A stretch of DNA of 64,000 nt from Leptospira kobayashii (GTDB lineage Bacteria; Spirochaetota; Leptospiria; Leptospirales; Leptospiraceae), in contig NZ_AP025028.1 in the NCBI RefSeq assembly GCF_003114835.2, forward strand, positions 3,686,001 to 3,750,000, read 5' to 3'. The notes below the pieces were generated by a model. The model was not told where the DNA came from. It was given only the letters and a program-made list of their open reading frames with translations, and did not search any database. Made by a program: the position numbers and the translations under genes. Positions 28,478-37,284 of the stretch are shown one piece after another; position 1 is the first letter of the stretch, and the number at the start of each line of letters is the position of its first letter.

Positions 28478-29924
28478 AACCGGCTCCGTATCTTTTTTTA
28501 ACGCGAACGTTGATTCCATTGACGGACTCCGGGTTTAGAATGATGGGAAGATCCATTCCTCTAAATCGCAATACTATGAAAGTTTTTGCGTTGTCCTTCC
28601 AGATTTTTTTCAAATCATTCAGATCTTTGGGAACAATCCCGTTGAGAGATTCCAATACCTTGAATTTATACTTTTTGTATTTTGCAGTTTCAGAATCTTC
28701 AAAAATAAAGCTAAGTACGATGTCCCGATTCGTATAACGGTAAAGTATATCCTGGATGAAATAACTGTAATGGTATTTTAACGAACTATCCAAATCACCG
28801 TCCTCCGAATTGAAAAAGGATCGGGATACAGGTTGAAAAACAAGCCCGGCTTCCTGAAGATAATTATCAGTTACCTCCCGGTACAAATCCAAAGAAAAGT
28901 TTTTCTGTAGAGTCGCTTCCGCCTGATATTTTTTACCGGAACGGTACAGTTCGAAAGAGATCTTATTTCCCAACTGTTTGCTTTCAATATAATCCACCAA
29001 GGAGACCATTACTCCTTGTTGTTTCAGTTCTCCGTCCGCAGTTACGGACAAACCGTCCAAAGAGACTAAAAAATCTTTCTCTTTCAAAGTATTCGAAAAA
29101 GTGGAATTGGGATAAACCCGATTCAGAAAGATCCCCGATTCTTCCACAGGAATCTTTAACACTTGTTTTAAGGAAACGGGAGATCCGCTTTGAAAAGTAA
29201 AACCCAAGCTGGGAAATCCGTCGTATTTACCGTCAATCACATCCGTTAAAAAATGTTGAATGATATCATTCGGAATCAAATAGGCAACGTCTCTTCCTAC
29301 TTTACTGATTTGAAAAACCAAACCGACCACTTTACCGTCTTGCACAGCAGGGCCGCCCGAATTTCCCGGAAGGATGTTTGAATTTATTTTAATTACATTT
29401 CTAAAATCAAGACCGCTGAAACTATAACGGTTTTTTTCCAAACGCAAAACCGATCCTTTTTCCACTGTCAGGTTTTCCTGACCGTTAGGAAATCCTAACA
29501 CGAGTAAATCAGATCCCAATGCAGGATAGGCCTCGGCAAAACTCAAAGAACCTGTGTTTTCCGCAAATCCCTGTTCCGTTACCTCAAGCAAGGCAAGATC
29601 GCAATCATAACCGATAAACTTCACATTGGCGGAGTATTCTTTTTTACTCGCACCGGTTCGAACCGTGATTCTTTTTGCATCCATCACCACATGTGCATTG
29701 GTAAGAATGGTATTCTTGGAAATGACAAGTCCTGAACCTAGCCCGGTGCTTAGATTTTTTTTCATCCAAGGTTGGATCTTGTTTTCCGTCGCAAATCCTT
29801 CGCTGCGAATCAACACCACAGATCGAAAGATCGTATCAACGCTCGGATCTTCCTGTGCGGACAATCCCGCGACGAAAATACAGCTGAAAAATAGAATGAG
29901 ATGGATTGAGAACGATTTATTCAT
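28467..29924 (-). CDS. HtrA/Deg-family serine protease with PDZ domains
   Basis: 485 aa. Signal peptide (1-23, LSAQ-E). Trypsin-like domain with His in TNAHVV, Asp in GYDCDLALLEV and Ser in LPGNSGGPAV, all intact. A PDZ domain lies at about 235-330 and a Deg9-like C-terminal domain (about 340-470) ends in ILNPE. It would degrade or refold misfolded proteins in the periplasm. It sits between an unknown secreted protein (8-bp overlap) and a pseudoprotease paralogue (11-bp overlap), so the three form one tightly coupled operon. Confidence 0.88.
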   Translation of the reverse strand: MNKSFSIHLILFFSCIFVAGLSAQEDPSVDTIFRSVVLIRSEGFATENKIQPWMKKNLSTGLGSGLVISKNTILTNAHVVMDAKRITVRTGASKKEYSANVKFIGYDCDLALLEVTEQGFAENTGSLSFAEAYPALGSDLLVLGFPNGQENLTVEKGSVLRLEKNRYSFSGLDFRNVIKINSNILPGNSGGPAVQDGKVVGLVFQISKVGRDVAYLIPNDIIQHFLTDVIDGKYDGFPSLGFTFQSGSPVSLKQVLKIPVEESGIFLNRVYPNSTFSNTLKEKDFLVSLDGLSVTADGELKQQGVMVSLVDYIESKQLGNKISFELYRSGKKYQAEATLQKNFSLDLYREVTDNYLQEAGLVFQPVSRSFFNSEDGDLDSSLKYHYSYFIQDILYRYTNRDIVLSFIFEDSETAKYKKYKFKVLESLNGIVPKDLNDLKKIWKDNAKTFIVLRFRGMDLPIILNPESVNGINVRVKKRYGAGYEE

Positions 29925-30792
29925 AATAAAGCTTGAATTCCTCCCAGAACGCCTGTTCGTTGGTAATCTTTCTCATACGGAGTTTGGCATAAAACCGTTC
30001 TCCCTTTTCCGGCAATCGGGAGATTTGATCGGAAACAACCAATCTGCCTTCGTTATTTCCGGGAATGCGGGCAAGTGCATAAGGAGTATCTTTCACACAG
30101 GAAATTTGAAATACGTATGAGATGGTCTTATCCCAATAAAAACTTTCATCCTTTTCTAAAAACACGAGGGGACAGGATTCATCAAAAAAAACTTCCAAAT
30201 TGCTGGGAGCTTCCCTTCTGCGATTTTTATCATAAGCAATCGTGCGGAAATAAATAAGATTCGGATTTTTCAATTCGCGATAGATTTCTTTTTTCTCGGA
30301 CTTTCTGGTAAACGGAGAACGAATATACTGAAATTCCGTATCATCTTTGTTATTCGAAACCGACGCAGTTTCAAATTTCGTATTTCCGAGTGAAATCTCT
30401 ATATAGTTTTTAGTTCCTATTTTATGAATCCCTATCAAACGAAAATGCCTTTCCGGGATTTGTCCTTTTCGGGAAGAATGTGCAAAATGAATCAATCCTT
30501 CCCTGGGTTTTCCATTGCAAGAAACGGAAAAATATTTCACAGTACCGAAACTCTGAGTCAAAATCAGACTACATCCGTCCTCGTCCGCTTTCGCAAAAAG
30601 ATGTTTTTTACCTATCGAATGTTTGATCGAACTAAGTTTTTCTTTTTTATTATCTTCTCCCAGACTTTCATATAACTTGCTTAAGTTGATTTTGGGGGAG
30701 TTGGGAATGATTTCTCCTGATTTTAAATCGTATTGAACGATAAAAATAAGTAAAAATAGCAACTTCAGTATCTTGGAAGAAATCGAATTCAT
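29917..30792 (-). CDS. hypothetical secreted protein in the HtrA operon
   Basis: About 291 aa; the ATG at 30792 is preferred over a TTG at 30813, neither with a strong ribosome binding site. An N-terminal hydrophobic segment (about 8-22, ILKLLFLLIFIVQY) acts as signal peptide or anchor. The rest is mainly strands with several single cysteines and is not recognised. It overlaps the HtrA gene by 8 bp, so it is probably the first gene of this envelope quality-control operon and may be an adaptor or sensor (inference). Confidence 0.65.
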   Translation of the reverse strand: MNSISSKILKLLFLLIFIVQYDLKSGEIIPNSPKINLSKLYESLGEDNKKEKLSSIKHSIGKKHLFAKADEDGCSLILTQSFGTVKYFSVSCNGKPREGLIHFAHSSRKGQIPERHFRLIGIHKIGTKNYIEISLGNTKFETASVSNNKDDTEFQYIRSPFTRKSEKKEIYRELKNPNLIYFRTIAYDKNRRREAPSNLEVFFDESCPLVFLEKDESFYWDKTISYVFQISCVKDTPYALARIPGNNEGRLVVSDQISRLPEKGERFYAKLRMRKITNEQAFWEEFKLYYE

Positions 30793-30960
30793 ATTGGACC
30801 AGGTAGTATTCAATATCGGAGGATCGCCCCCCTAGAATTGATGATCCGGTTTCGATTTCTTTTCGAATTATGTCTCGCAAGAAAAACGATTTTGTTTTTT
30901 GGTTTTCAGGCTTTCAAAAAAGAGAGGGGTGGAAAGTAATGTACCGATAAGGAGATTTTT

Positions 30961-31809
30961 TTGAACTGGAGCTTTCTTAAAACAGAGGTTGAAGCGGGTG
31001 ATTTTCTAATCGATTGCAGGTCCCAAACTGCATATGAAGAAGAAACTCTAGATGGAGCCTTTTATTTCCCATTTATCAAAAAGGCATTTGGTTCTGACCC
31101 GGAATCACAAAAGAAACTCTATGGGCCTATGCTTGCAGTTACGCAAGAGATCCAAAAATCAAAAAAAACAAGAGTAATTGTCTTCGATGAAGGCATGGGT
31201 ATGTTTTCTACCCGGATGGTTTTTCTTCTTCGCGGGATGGGCATCAAAGAAAGTTACGTTCTCTCCAAAAAATGGCCATTCGAAGGAAATAAAAAACCGG
31301 GCACATTGAAATTAGAATTCCCTCCTTCAGATAAAACCAAACCGATCGAAGGCGTCGTAGACAAAGCCTTTATGGAAAAAAATCTTACCAAGTTACAAAT
31401 CTTCGATGCTCGCACAATGGACGAGTATGAAGGCAGACTTCCCCGCCTAACTGCTCCGGAAGAAGGAACTCTTTGCGGACGTCTTCCCGGTGCTTTCCTT
31501 TGGGATTGGCGCAATCTATATGATGCGGAAGCAAATTTGATTGATCGTTCTTTATTCAAAAAACGCCTGAATGGTTTCCCTTTTATGCCGGAGCGACCTA
31601 CTGTGATTTACGATTACAACGGAGCGCGTTCTTGTCTACTTGCGTTGATGCTACAAGAAGCAGGATATATCGATATCAGCACATACCAAGGTTCTTGGTT
31701 TGAATGGAGAAAATCCAGTCTACCGAAACAAGCGGTATCCGTATTCGGTCAAAAAACAGCTACAGCTGCTGCACCTCGCGTAGGTGGAGTTGATCGCAAG
31801 AAAGTATAA
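30961..31809 (+). CDS. tandem rhodanese-like protein, catalytic Cys replaced by Asp
   Basis: 282 aa, two rhodanese domains (about 8-110 and 125-255) as in thiosulfate/mercaptopyruvate sulfurtransferases. The C-terminal loop that should read YC-x-x-G-x-(R/T) is YDYNGARSC, so the persulfide-carrying Cys is Asp; the Cys after it matches the non-catalytic second Cys of TST. The N-terminal loop also has Asp, which is normal. Sulfurtransferase activity is therefore doubtful and a binding or regulatory role more likely. The start is a TTG at 30961 with TAAGGAGA five bases upstream and no in-frame ATG before it. Confidence 0.78.
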   Translation: MNWSFLKTEVEAGDFLIDCRSQTAYEEETLDGAFYFPFIKKAFGSDPESQKKLYGPMLAVTQEIQKSKKTRVIVFDEGMGMFSTRMVFLLRGMGIKESYVLSKKWPFEGNKKPGTLKLEFPPSDKTKPIEGVVDKAFMEKNLTKLQIFDARTMDEYEGRLPRLTAPEEGTLCGRLPGAFLWDWRNLYDAEANLIDRSLFKKRLNGFPFMPERPTVIYDYNGARSCLLALMLQEAGYIDISTYQGSWFEWRKSSLPKQAVSVFGQKTATAAAPRVGGVDRKKV

Positions 31810-31827
31810 AAAAAGATTTACTAAATC

Positions 31828-31882
31828 ACCAATGCCATAACGAATCAAAGGACTTCCCACGGAGGATGTCCATGGCATTGGT
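31828..31882 (+). promoter_or_regulatory. 11-bp inverted repeat enclosing the RBS and start codon of the GH31 gene
   Basis: ACCAATGCCAT at 31828-31838 is exactly complementary to ATGGCATTGGT at 31872-31882, whose first three bases are the preferred start codon of the GH31 gene. The 33-base loop contains the GGAGG ribosome binding site at 31861-31865, and a further 4-bp pairing GGAC 31850-31853 with GTCC 31868-31871 extends the right arm. In mRNA this would bury the start codon. As DNA it is a dyad with arms four helical turns apart. Confidence 0.65.
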
Positions 31883-34112
31883 TCGCATTTCTCTCACCCT
31901 TCTTTTTCCCTTTCTAATCAGTTTTTACTGCTCTACCCGAACAATTCGACTTCCTTCCTCTCCACTTAGCATAACACCTATTAATTCTCAAATTTCATGG
32001 GAACAAACCGTCGATTCGATCAAAATTTTTCATAGCAAGTCCAAACAGGAATTTATCTCTCTGTCTCTGGATCGCCCGTTCATAAGGGCGGCCGAAGGAA
32101 ATGCCGATGTCAAATACAGAATGGCATCGTTTCGTTTCAAAGACGATTTGGTTCGAATTTGCAACGACCAAATCATCGAACAAGTATTAGTTGAAAACGG
32201 AAAATTGGTCCTCAAGGGAAAAGTTTCCGGCAAAAATTGTGACAGCGGTTTTTCACTTAAATTTATTCCTCAATCCGAAAAAGAAGTCTCGTTTTCACTG
32301 GAACTTTCCGATATTCGCCTAAACAGAGTTTGGTTTTCTTACGATAGCAAGGAAACAGAATCCTTTTACGGTTTCGGAGAACAATTTTCCAATGACAACT
32401 TCAAAGGCAAAACTCCTTTTATGTTCACTGAAGAACAAGGTGTAGGAAGAGGAGATCAACCAATCACCACAGGTGCCAATCTTTTGGCGGGTGCAGGCGG
32501 AAACGAATACACTACTTACGCACCCATCCCCCATTATATCAGTTCCGAGAATCGTTCCTTATTTATAGAAAACAGCGGTTATTCGAAATTCGATCTGACG
32601 GATTCAAACTCGGTATCCATCGAACTTTGGGAAACCAATTTGCAAAACGGACTCAAAGGGACAATATGGATCGGCTCCCATCCCAAAGAATTGGTAGAAG
32701 CTTATACCAAAAAAACAGGTAGGTTCGCACCACTTCCCGATTGGGCATACGGAACTTGGCTCGGAGTGCAGGGCGGAGCGGAAAAAGTTACCGCAATTGT
32801 CGACCAAGCCAAAAAAGCGGGAAATCCTGTGACGGCGTTATGGATCCAAGATTGGTGCGGTAGACGTGTTACCAATTTCGGAGATCAATTGAAATGGAGA
32901 TGGTATGCGGAAGAGACTCTTTATCCTGATTTCAAAAACTTCGTAAAAAGCATGAACGGGAAAAACATCCAAGTACTTGGTTATATCAACTCCTTCTTAG
33001 CAGACACAGATCCTAAAAAACCGGGAGGAGACGATTTTACAAATTCGCTTCTTACCGAAGCAAAAAACAAAGGTTATTTGGTCAAAAATTCGAAGGGAGA
33101 AGATTATCTCATTCAGACAGTTGGTTTTCCCGCTTATCTCATCGACTTAACCAATCCTTCCGCTGTGAAATGGACCAAAGATCTGATCAAAAAGAATATG
33201 ATCGATGTAGGACTATCCGGTTGGATGGCGGATTTCGGAGAATGGTTGCCGTATGACGCAAAGCTGTTTTCAGGAGTGGATGCAAAAGTTTATCATAATA
33301 AATATCCTGTGGACTGGGCACGGATCAACAGAGAAGCGATCAAAGAAGCCGGCAAAGAAGGAAAAATCGTTTTCTTTACCAGAGCGGGATTCAGTTATTC
33401 CAATGCATACTCCACCTTATTCTGGGAAGGCGATCAATTGGTGAGTTGGGGAAAACACGACGGCCTTCCCTCTTCCATCTTGGGGCTTACTTCTTCGGGA
33501 ATCAGCGGATTTGCTTTGAATCATAGCGATATCGGAGGATATACTACCATCTCCAACCCGATTGCCAATTACCATAGATCCAAAGAGCTGTTGCTTCGTT
33601 GGGCGGAAACTTCGGCGTTTACACCTGTATTCAGAACTCATGAAGGAAATCGTCCTTTAAAAAACTGGCAAGTATATCAATATACGAGCAAAGAAGGAGT
33701 CGCATCCCGATCGGATGAAGAAACGGTAACGAAGTTTGCGGAAATGGGAAAATTACACTATGCTCTGAAAGATTATTTCACTGAACTCGTGTTAGAGGCA
33801 AATAAAACCGGCTTACCGGTAGTTCGTCATTCTTATCTGGTGGAACCGAATGATACTGAGATACGTAAATTTCCGTATCAGTTTTTTGTGGGGGACGATT
33901 TGCTCTATTCCCCGATCACGAAACCCGGACAAACGGAAACGGAGGTTTATTTACCCAAAGGAGAATGGGAGCATATTTGGACGGGGAAAAAATTCCAAGG
34001 GAACTTTGTCTATCAAGTGGAAGTTCCGTTGGGCAAACCGGCCGCATTCATTCGATTAGGTGGAATGAAAGAGAAAACTCTCCGCGGCTTTATTTCCAAA
34101 ATCGGAAAATAA
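31872..34112 (+). CDS. GH31 alpha-glycosidase lipoprotein, sulfoquinovosidase-like
   Basis: 746 aa from the ATG at 31872 (GGAGG six bases upstream; 31866 also possible). Lipoprotein signal with ISFYC. GH31 core with nucleophile Asp in WMADFGEWLP and acid/base Asp in LFWEGDQ. Against my memory of E. coli sulfoquinovosidase YihQ, residues equivalent to Gln262 (GVQGG), Gln288 (IQDW), Trp304 (KWRW) and Tyr508 (DIGGY) are kept, but the sulfonate-binding Arg301 position is Gln (GDQLKW). It cleaves an alpha-glycoside, perhaps from sulfoquinovosyl lipids or a related acidic sugar, in the envelope. One base separates it from the phosphoesterase gene. Confidence 0.82.
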   Translation: MALVRISLTLLFPFLISFYCSTRTIRLPSSPLSITPINSQISWEQTVDSIKIFHSKSKQEFISLSLDRPFIRAAEGNADVKYRMASFRFKDDLVRICNDQIIEQVLVENGKLVLKGKVSGKNCDSGFSLKFIPQSEKEVSFSLELSDIRLNRVWFSYDSKETESFYGFGEQFSNDNFKGKTPFMFTEEQGVGRGDQPITTGANLLAGAGGNEYTTYAPIPHYISSENRSLFIENSGYSKFDLTDSNSVSIELWETNLQNGLKGTIWIGSHPKELVEAYTKKTGRFAPLPDWAYGTWLGVQGGAEKVTAIVDQAKKAGNPVTALWIQDWCGRRVTNFGDQLKWRWYAEETLYPDFKNFVKSMNGKNIQVLGYINSFLADTDPKKPGGDDFTNSLLTEAKNKGYLVKNSKGEDYLIQTVGFPAYLIDLTNPSAVKWTKDLIKKNMIDVGLSGWMADFGEWLPYDAKLFSGVDAKVYHNKYPVDWARINREAIKEAGKEGKIVFFTRAGFSYSNAYSTLFWEGDQLVSWGKHDGLPSSILGLTSSGISGFALNHSDIGGYTTISNPIANYHRSKELLLRWAETSAFTPVFRTHEGNRPLKNWQVYQYTSKEGVASRSDEETVTKFAEMGKLHYALKDYFTELVLEANKTGLPVVRHSYLVEPNDTEIRKFPYQFFVGDDLLYSPITKPGQTETEVYLPKGEWEHIWTGKKFQGNFVYQVEVPLGKPAAFIRLGGMKEKTLRGFISKIGK

Positions 34113-34113
34113 T

Positions 34114-34956
34114 ATGAAATTCGCATTGATCGGAGACATCCACGGTTTTTGGAATGAGAAAGATGTGGAGTATTTCAATAACTCAGATTATGATTTTTTA
34201 TTTTTTGCAGGAGATTTTGGAAAATTAGGTTCCTTCGGAAAAATCGGTTTCGATTTTTCCCTCCAAGGATTGCAAAAGAAAGCGTATCTGGTCCCCGGAA
34301 ATTGGGATGGAACCAACGTATTAGGACTACTCGGAGAAGTAAAAAACCTCTCCTTTCTCAAGTGGTTGGGGAGTTTCGGTTATGCAAAACGAATGAGAGT
34401 TTTTTCCGAAAAAGTCCGGCCTCTTCCCATCATGGGTTATAGTACAGTCGTACTGTCCGAAGAAAAAAGTTTAACACTTGTTGTGGGGCGACCTCATGCA
34501 ATGGGGGACGGGTTTAGTTTTGCAAAAAATCTATCTTCCGTGTACGGAGTTAGCAATTCGGAAGAATCCAAAATCAAATACAAGGCTTTGATCGATTCCG
34601 TCTCCCAAGAAAATCTGATCTTCCTATCACATAACGGATCTTATGGTCTTGGAGACAAACCCACTTCGATATACGGAGCCGATTTCAAAAAAGAAGGAGG
34701 GGATATCGGAGATGAAGACCTTCAATTTGCAATTCAGTATGCAAAACAAAAAGGTAAAAAAGTGCCTGCCGTTTTATCGGGGCATATGCACCATCATTCT
34801 CCCGTATCAAAAAGAGAAAGAGAATCGGTCGTATATACGGGCGGAACTACTTATATAAATGGAGCAAAAGTACCGCGCATTCGGAAAGGAAAACATTTTC
34901 ATACAAAAATAGAGTGGAACGGCGGTTCTGTGACTGCCATACCTATTTGGGTATAA
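34114..34956 (+). CDS. calcineurin-like metallophosphoesterase
   Basis: 280 aa. All family motifs are present: GDIHG at the N-terminus, GDFGKLG, GNWD (in place of GNHD), LSHNGSYG and SGHMHHH. Two-metal hydrolase of phosphomonoesters or diesters in the cytoplasm (no signal peptide). The GNWD variant has Trp where most members have catalytic His, which could alter activity; some cyanobacterial and plant-type members share this form. Starts one base after the GH31 stop codon. Confidence 0.8.
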   Translation: MKFALIGDIHGFWNEKDVEYFNNSDYDFLFFAGDFGKLGSFGKIGFDFSLQGLQKKAYLVPGNWDGTNVLGLLGEVKNLSFLKWLGSFGYAKRMRVFSEKVRPLPIMGYSTVVLSEEKSLTLVVGRPHAMGDGFSFAKNLSSVYGVSNSEESKIKYKALIDSVSQENLIFLSHNGSYGLGDKPTSIYGADFKKEGGDIGDEDLQFAIQYAKQKGKKVPAVLSGHMHHHSPVSKRERESVVYTGGTTYINGAKVPRIRKGKHFHTKIEWNGGSVTAIPIWV

Positions 34957-35022
34957 ATTCTATCATTTGCTGCTGGTAAATACGAGAGTCGGTTTTTTCA
35001 TGGTATTCAATATGAATTGGTT

Positions 35023-35044
35023 TTAGAACGACATAATGTTCTAA
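35023..35044. promoter_or_regulatory. inverted repeat before the adenylate cyclase gene
   Basis: TTAGAAC at 35023-35029 and its exact complement GTTCTAA at 35038-35044 with an eight-base spacer, ending 18 bases before the ATG at 35063. Candidate operator or leader hairpin; no regulator can be assigned. Confidence 0.4.
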
Positions 35045-35062
35045 GTTTCATATATAGCGCTT

Positions 35063-36136
35063 ATGGAAGAAATCACTACAAACGAATCCGACTCGGCCCA
35101 TGAAAAACTTGATTACCAAGAGTTACTAAACCAATACAAAGAAGCGATCGACAAAAGTACGATCGTGTCTATGACCAATCTTTTGGGAAAAATCACCTAT
35201 GCGAATGATGAGTTTTGCAGATTATCAAAATATACAAGAGAGGAACTCATCGGCAAACCTCATAATATCGTCCGCCATCCCGATATGCCGAAAGAGAGTT
35301 TCAAAGAAATGTGGGCTACCATCAAGGCAGGTCAGATTTGGAAAGGTATAATTGAAAATAAGGCGAAAGACGGAAGCAGATACATTGTCAATACTGCGAT
35401 CATTCCGATCAAAAACCCGGACGGAACCAACAAAGAATACATCGGTATCAGAAGTGATATTTCGGAATTGGTATTTTCCCAAAACAAAGTAAAATCCTTA
35501 CTCTCAGCTAGTTCCAAATTCGTACCGGATCAGTTTTTAAACGAATTAAAACACAACGACCTAACATCCATTCAACCGGGTGCCGCAGCCAATTTGAAGT
35601 TAACCGTATTATTTGCCGACATAAGAGGATTCACTTCTATCTCTGAAAAACTTTCCGCTGCGGAAATCTTCAAAGGACTCAACCAGTACATTTCCCAAAT
35701 CGAGCCGGTGATCACCAAACATTCCGGTTTTATCGATAAATTCATAGGAGATGCTACCATGGCACTCTTCCATAGAGCGGAAGACGCGTTGAATGCCGGT
35801 TTGGAAATGTTGGAGGTATTGGAAGAATGGAATACATTTCTGGCCCAAGGAAACCGTTCCCCGATTCGAATAGGGATCGGAATTCATACGGGCCCTGTCA
35901 TTTTAGGAACCGTTGGAACGGAATCCAGAATGAACACTACTGTCATCGGTGATACTGTGAATGTAGCGGCCCGTCTGGAGAAGCTCACCAAACAAGCGAA
36001 AACTCCTCTTTTGTTCACCGAATCAACCTATCGCGAAATCAATCCGGAAGGAAAGTCGGTTCAAAGAATCGGCAAATCTATGTTACGTGGTAGATCCCAA
36101 TACACCACAGTTTATACCGCAAAACTTACTGTTTAA
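35063..36136 (+). CDS. PAS-domain class III adenylate/guanylate cyclase
   Basis: 357 aa, soluble. The N-terminal PAS domain (about 25-140) has the Aer-type signature PHNIVRHPDMPKESF, a subgroup that often binds FAD. The cyclase domain (about 175-350) has metal-binding Asp residues in FADIRGFTS and FIGDATMALF, and the transition-state Asn/Arg region TVIGDTVNVAARLEKL. The substrate-selecting Lys and Asp/Thr cannot be set without alignment, so ATP versus GTP is open. Redox or energy sensing is inferred from the PAS type. It overlaps the convergent OsmC gene by 4 bp. Confidence 0.86.
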   Translation: MEEITTNESDSAHEKLDYQELLNQYKEAIDKSTIVSMTNLLGKITYANDEFCRLSKYTREELIGKPHNIVRHPDMPKESFKEMWATIKAGQIWKGIIENKAKDGSRYIVNTAIIPIKNPDGTNKEYIGIRSDISELVFSQNKVKSLLSASSKFVPDQFLNELKHNDLTSIQPGAAANLKLTVLFADIRGFTSISEKLSAAEIFKGLNQYISQIEPVITKHSGFIDKFIGDATMALFHRAEDALNAGLEMLEVLEEWNTFLAQGNRSPIRIGIGIHTGPVILGTVGTESRMNTTVIGDTVNVAARLEKLTKQAKTPLLFTESTYREINPEGKSVQRIGKSMLRGRSQYTTVYTAKLTV

Positions 36137-36540
36137 TCCGTAAGCCCTGTCTCGATATTTATAGTCCCGCTCAAGATCTTATGCACGGGGCAGGCATTCG
36201 CCACTTGCAATAATCTTTCTCTTTGCGCCGGGGTCAAATCTCCGATCAATTTGATATTGCGAATGATTTTGGTTTGGTCGGGAGCTGTTTTTTCCAGATT
36301 GAGAGAAACTTCCACCGCATCCAAAGGCATTTCTTTTCGATCAGCATACATCCGTACGGTGATCGAAGTGCAGGAACCGAGTGCAGCGACCAGAATTTGT
36401 GTAGGAGCGGGACCTAAGTTCGTTCCACCGGCTTCAGCCGATTCATCGGCCGTCCATCGGTGGCTGCCGGTGTCAATGGAAGTTGCATACTTTGTTTTTT
36501 CCGTTCGAACGATGATATCTTTTGCGAATGAGTTGGCCAT
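36133..36540 (-). CDS. OsmC-family thiol peroxidase-like protein
   Basis: 135 aa. Two conserved cysteines typical of OsmC/Ohr proteins lie in AALGSCTSITVRMY and NACPVHKILSG, which form the peroxidatic and resolving pair. It would reduce organic hydroperoxides or act as a small thiol protein. The sequence is nearer to the YhfA/OsmC-like group than to classical Ohr, because of the short N-terminus. Convergent with the cyclase gene. Confidence 0.85.
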   Translation of the reverse strand: MANSFAKDIIVRTEKTKYATSIDTGSHRWTADESAEAGGTNLGPAPTQILVAALGSCTSITVRMYADRKEMPLDAVEVSLNLEKTAPDQTKIIRNIKLIGDLTPAQRERLLQVANACPVHKILSGTINIETGLTD

Positions 36541-36588
36541 ATCTTATTTCCCGAAGACGGATCACAGAAAACAAGAATTATTTTAAAG

Positions 36589-37251
36589 TTAGCTACTTAA
36601 TCTTTGCACTTCCGACATCGCACGTTCCCGATTGGCAAGCATTGCTTTTTCCACGAGTTTTCTTTGGTTTTCAAATTCAGTTTCATTCATCTCTCGTGGA
36701 ATATAAATGGGATCTCCGTAGGAAATAACAAAGGTGGTGAATGGTTTGGGAACTCTATGTCTATCCCAAGCCTTTTCCAGAATCCACTGCCTCGTACATT
36801 CATAATGAAAAGGAACAATGGGAGCTTGAGTGATTTGTGCCGCGGCGATTAACCCCGGTTGCACGATGAGTGCCGGGCCTCTGGGTCCGTCCGGAGTGAA
36901 CGCGGCGGAAAGTCCTTTCTTGAGATGAACGATCACCGCTTTCAAAGCTTTGGATCCGCCTCTGGAAGAACTTCCCCGAATGCTGGTATTTCCGAATCTC
37001 AATACAACCTGGTTGATAAAATCACCGTCTTTGGATTCGGAAATAAGAACTCCTACGTTTTTGCCTCTATGCAGATAAGGGGAATATAATACATTTGTAT
37101 GCCAAATGGATAGAATCAAAGGAGATTTTTTTGCAACTAACAAATCATAGGGTTCTTTTCCGATTTCTTTGAATCGGGAAGTAAATCCTATGCATCTTTG
37201 CAAAAAACAAACGATAAGAGGAAGTAACCAGACCAGGAATTTTCGTTTCAT
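36589..37251 (-). CDS. DUF374 lysophospholipid acyltransferase-like protein
   Basis: 220 aa. Matches the DUF374 family of the acyltransferase superfamily: N-terminal membrane helix (about 5-18), WHTNVL (HX4D-like motif), [13 protein letters not shown] and [10 protein letters not shown]. Members act on Kdo or lipid A precursors or other lipids at the inner membrane. It is separated by about 30 bp from the acyl-CoA dehydrogenase gene on the same strand and by 48 bp from OsmC. Confidence 0.78.
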   Translation of the reverse strand: MKRKFLVWLLPLIVCFLQRCIGFTSRFKEIGKEPYDLLVAKKSPLILSIWHTNVLYSPYLHRGKNVGVLISESKDGDFINQVVLRFGNTSIRGSSSRGGSKALKAVIVHLKKGLSAAFTPDGPRGPALIVQPGLIAAAQITQAPIVPFHYECTRQWILEKAWDRHRVPKPFTTFVISYGDPIYIPREMNETEFENQRKLVEKAMLANRERAMSEVQRLSS

Positions 37252-37284
37252 AGAATATTTTTTAAATTTTAAGAGTGAGTTTTT

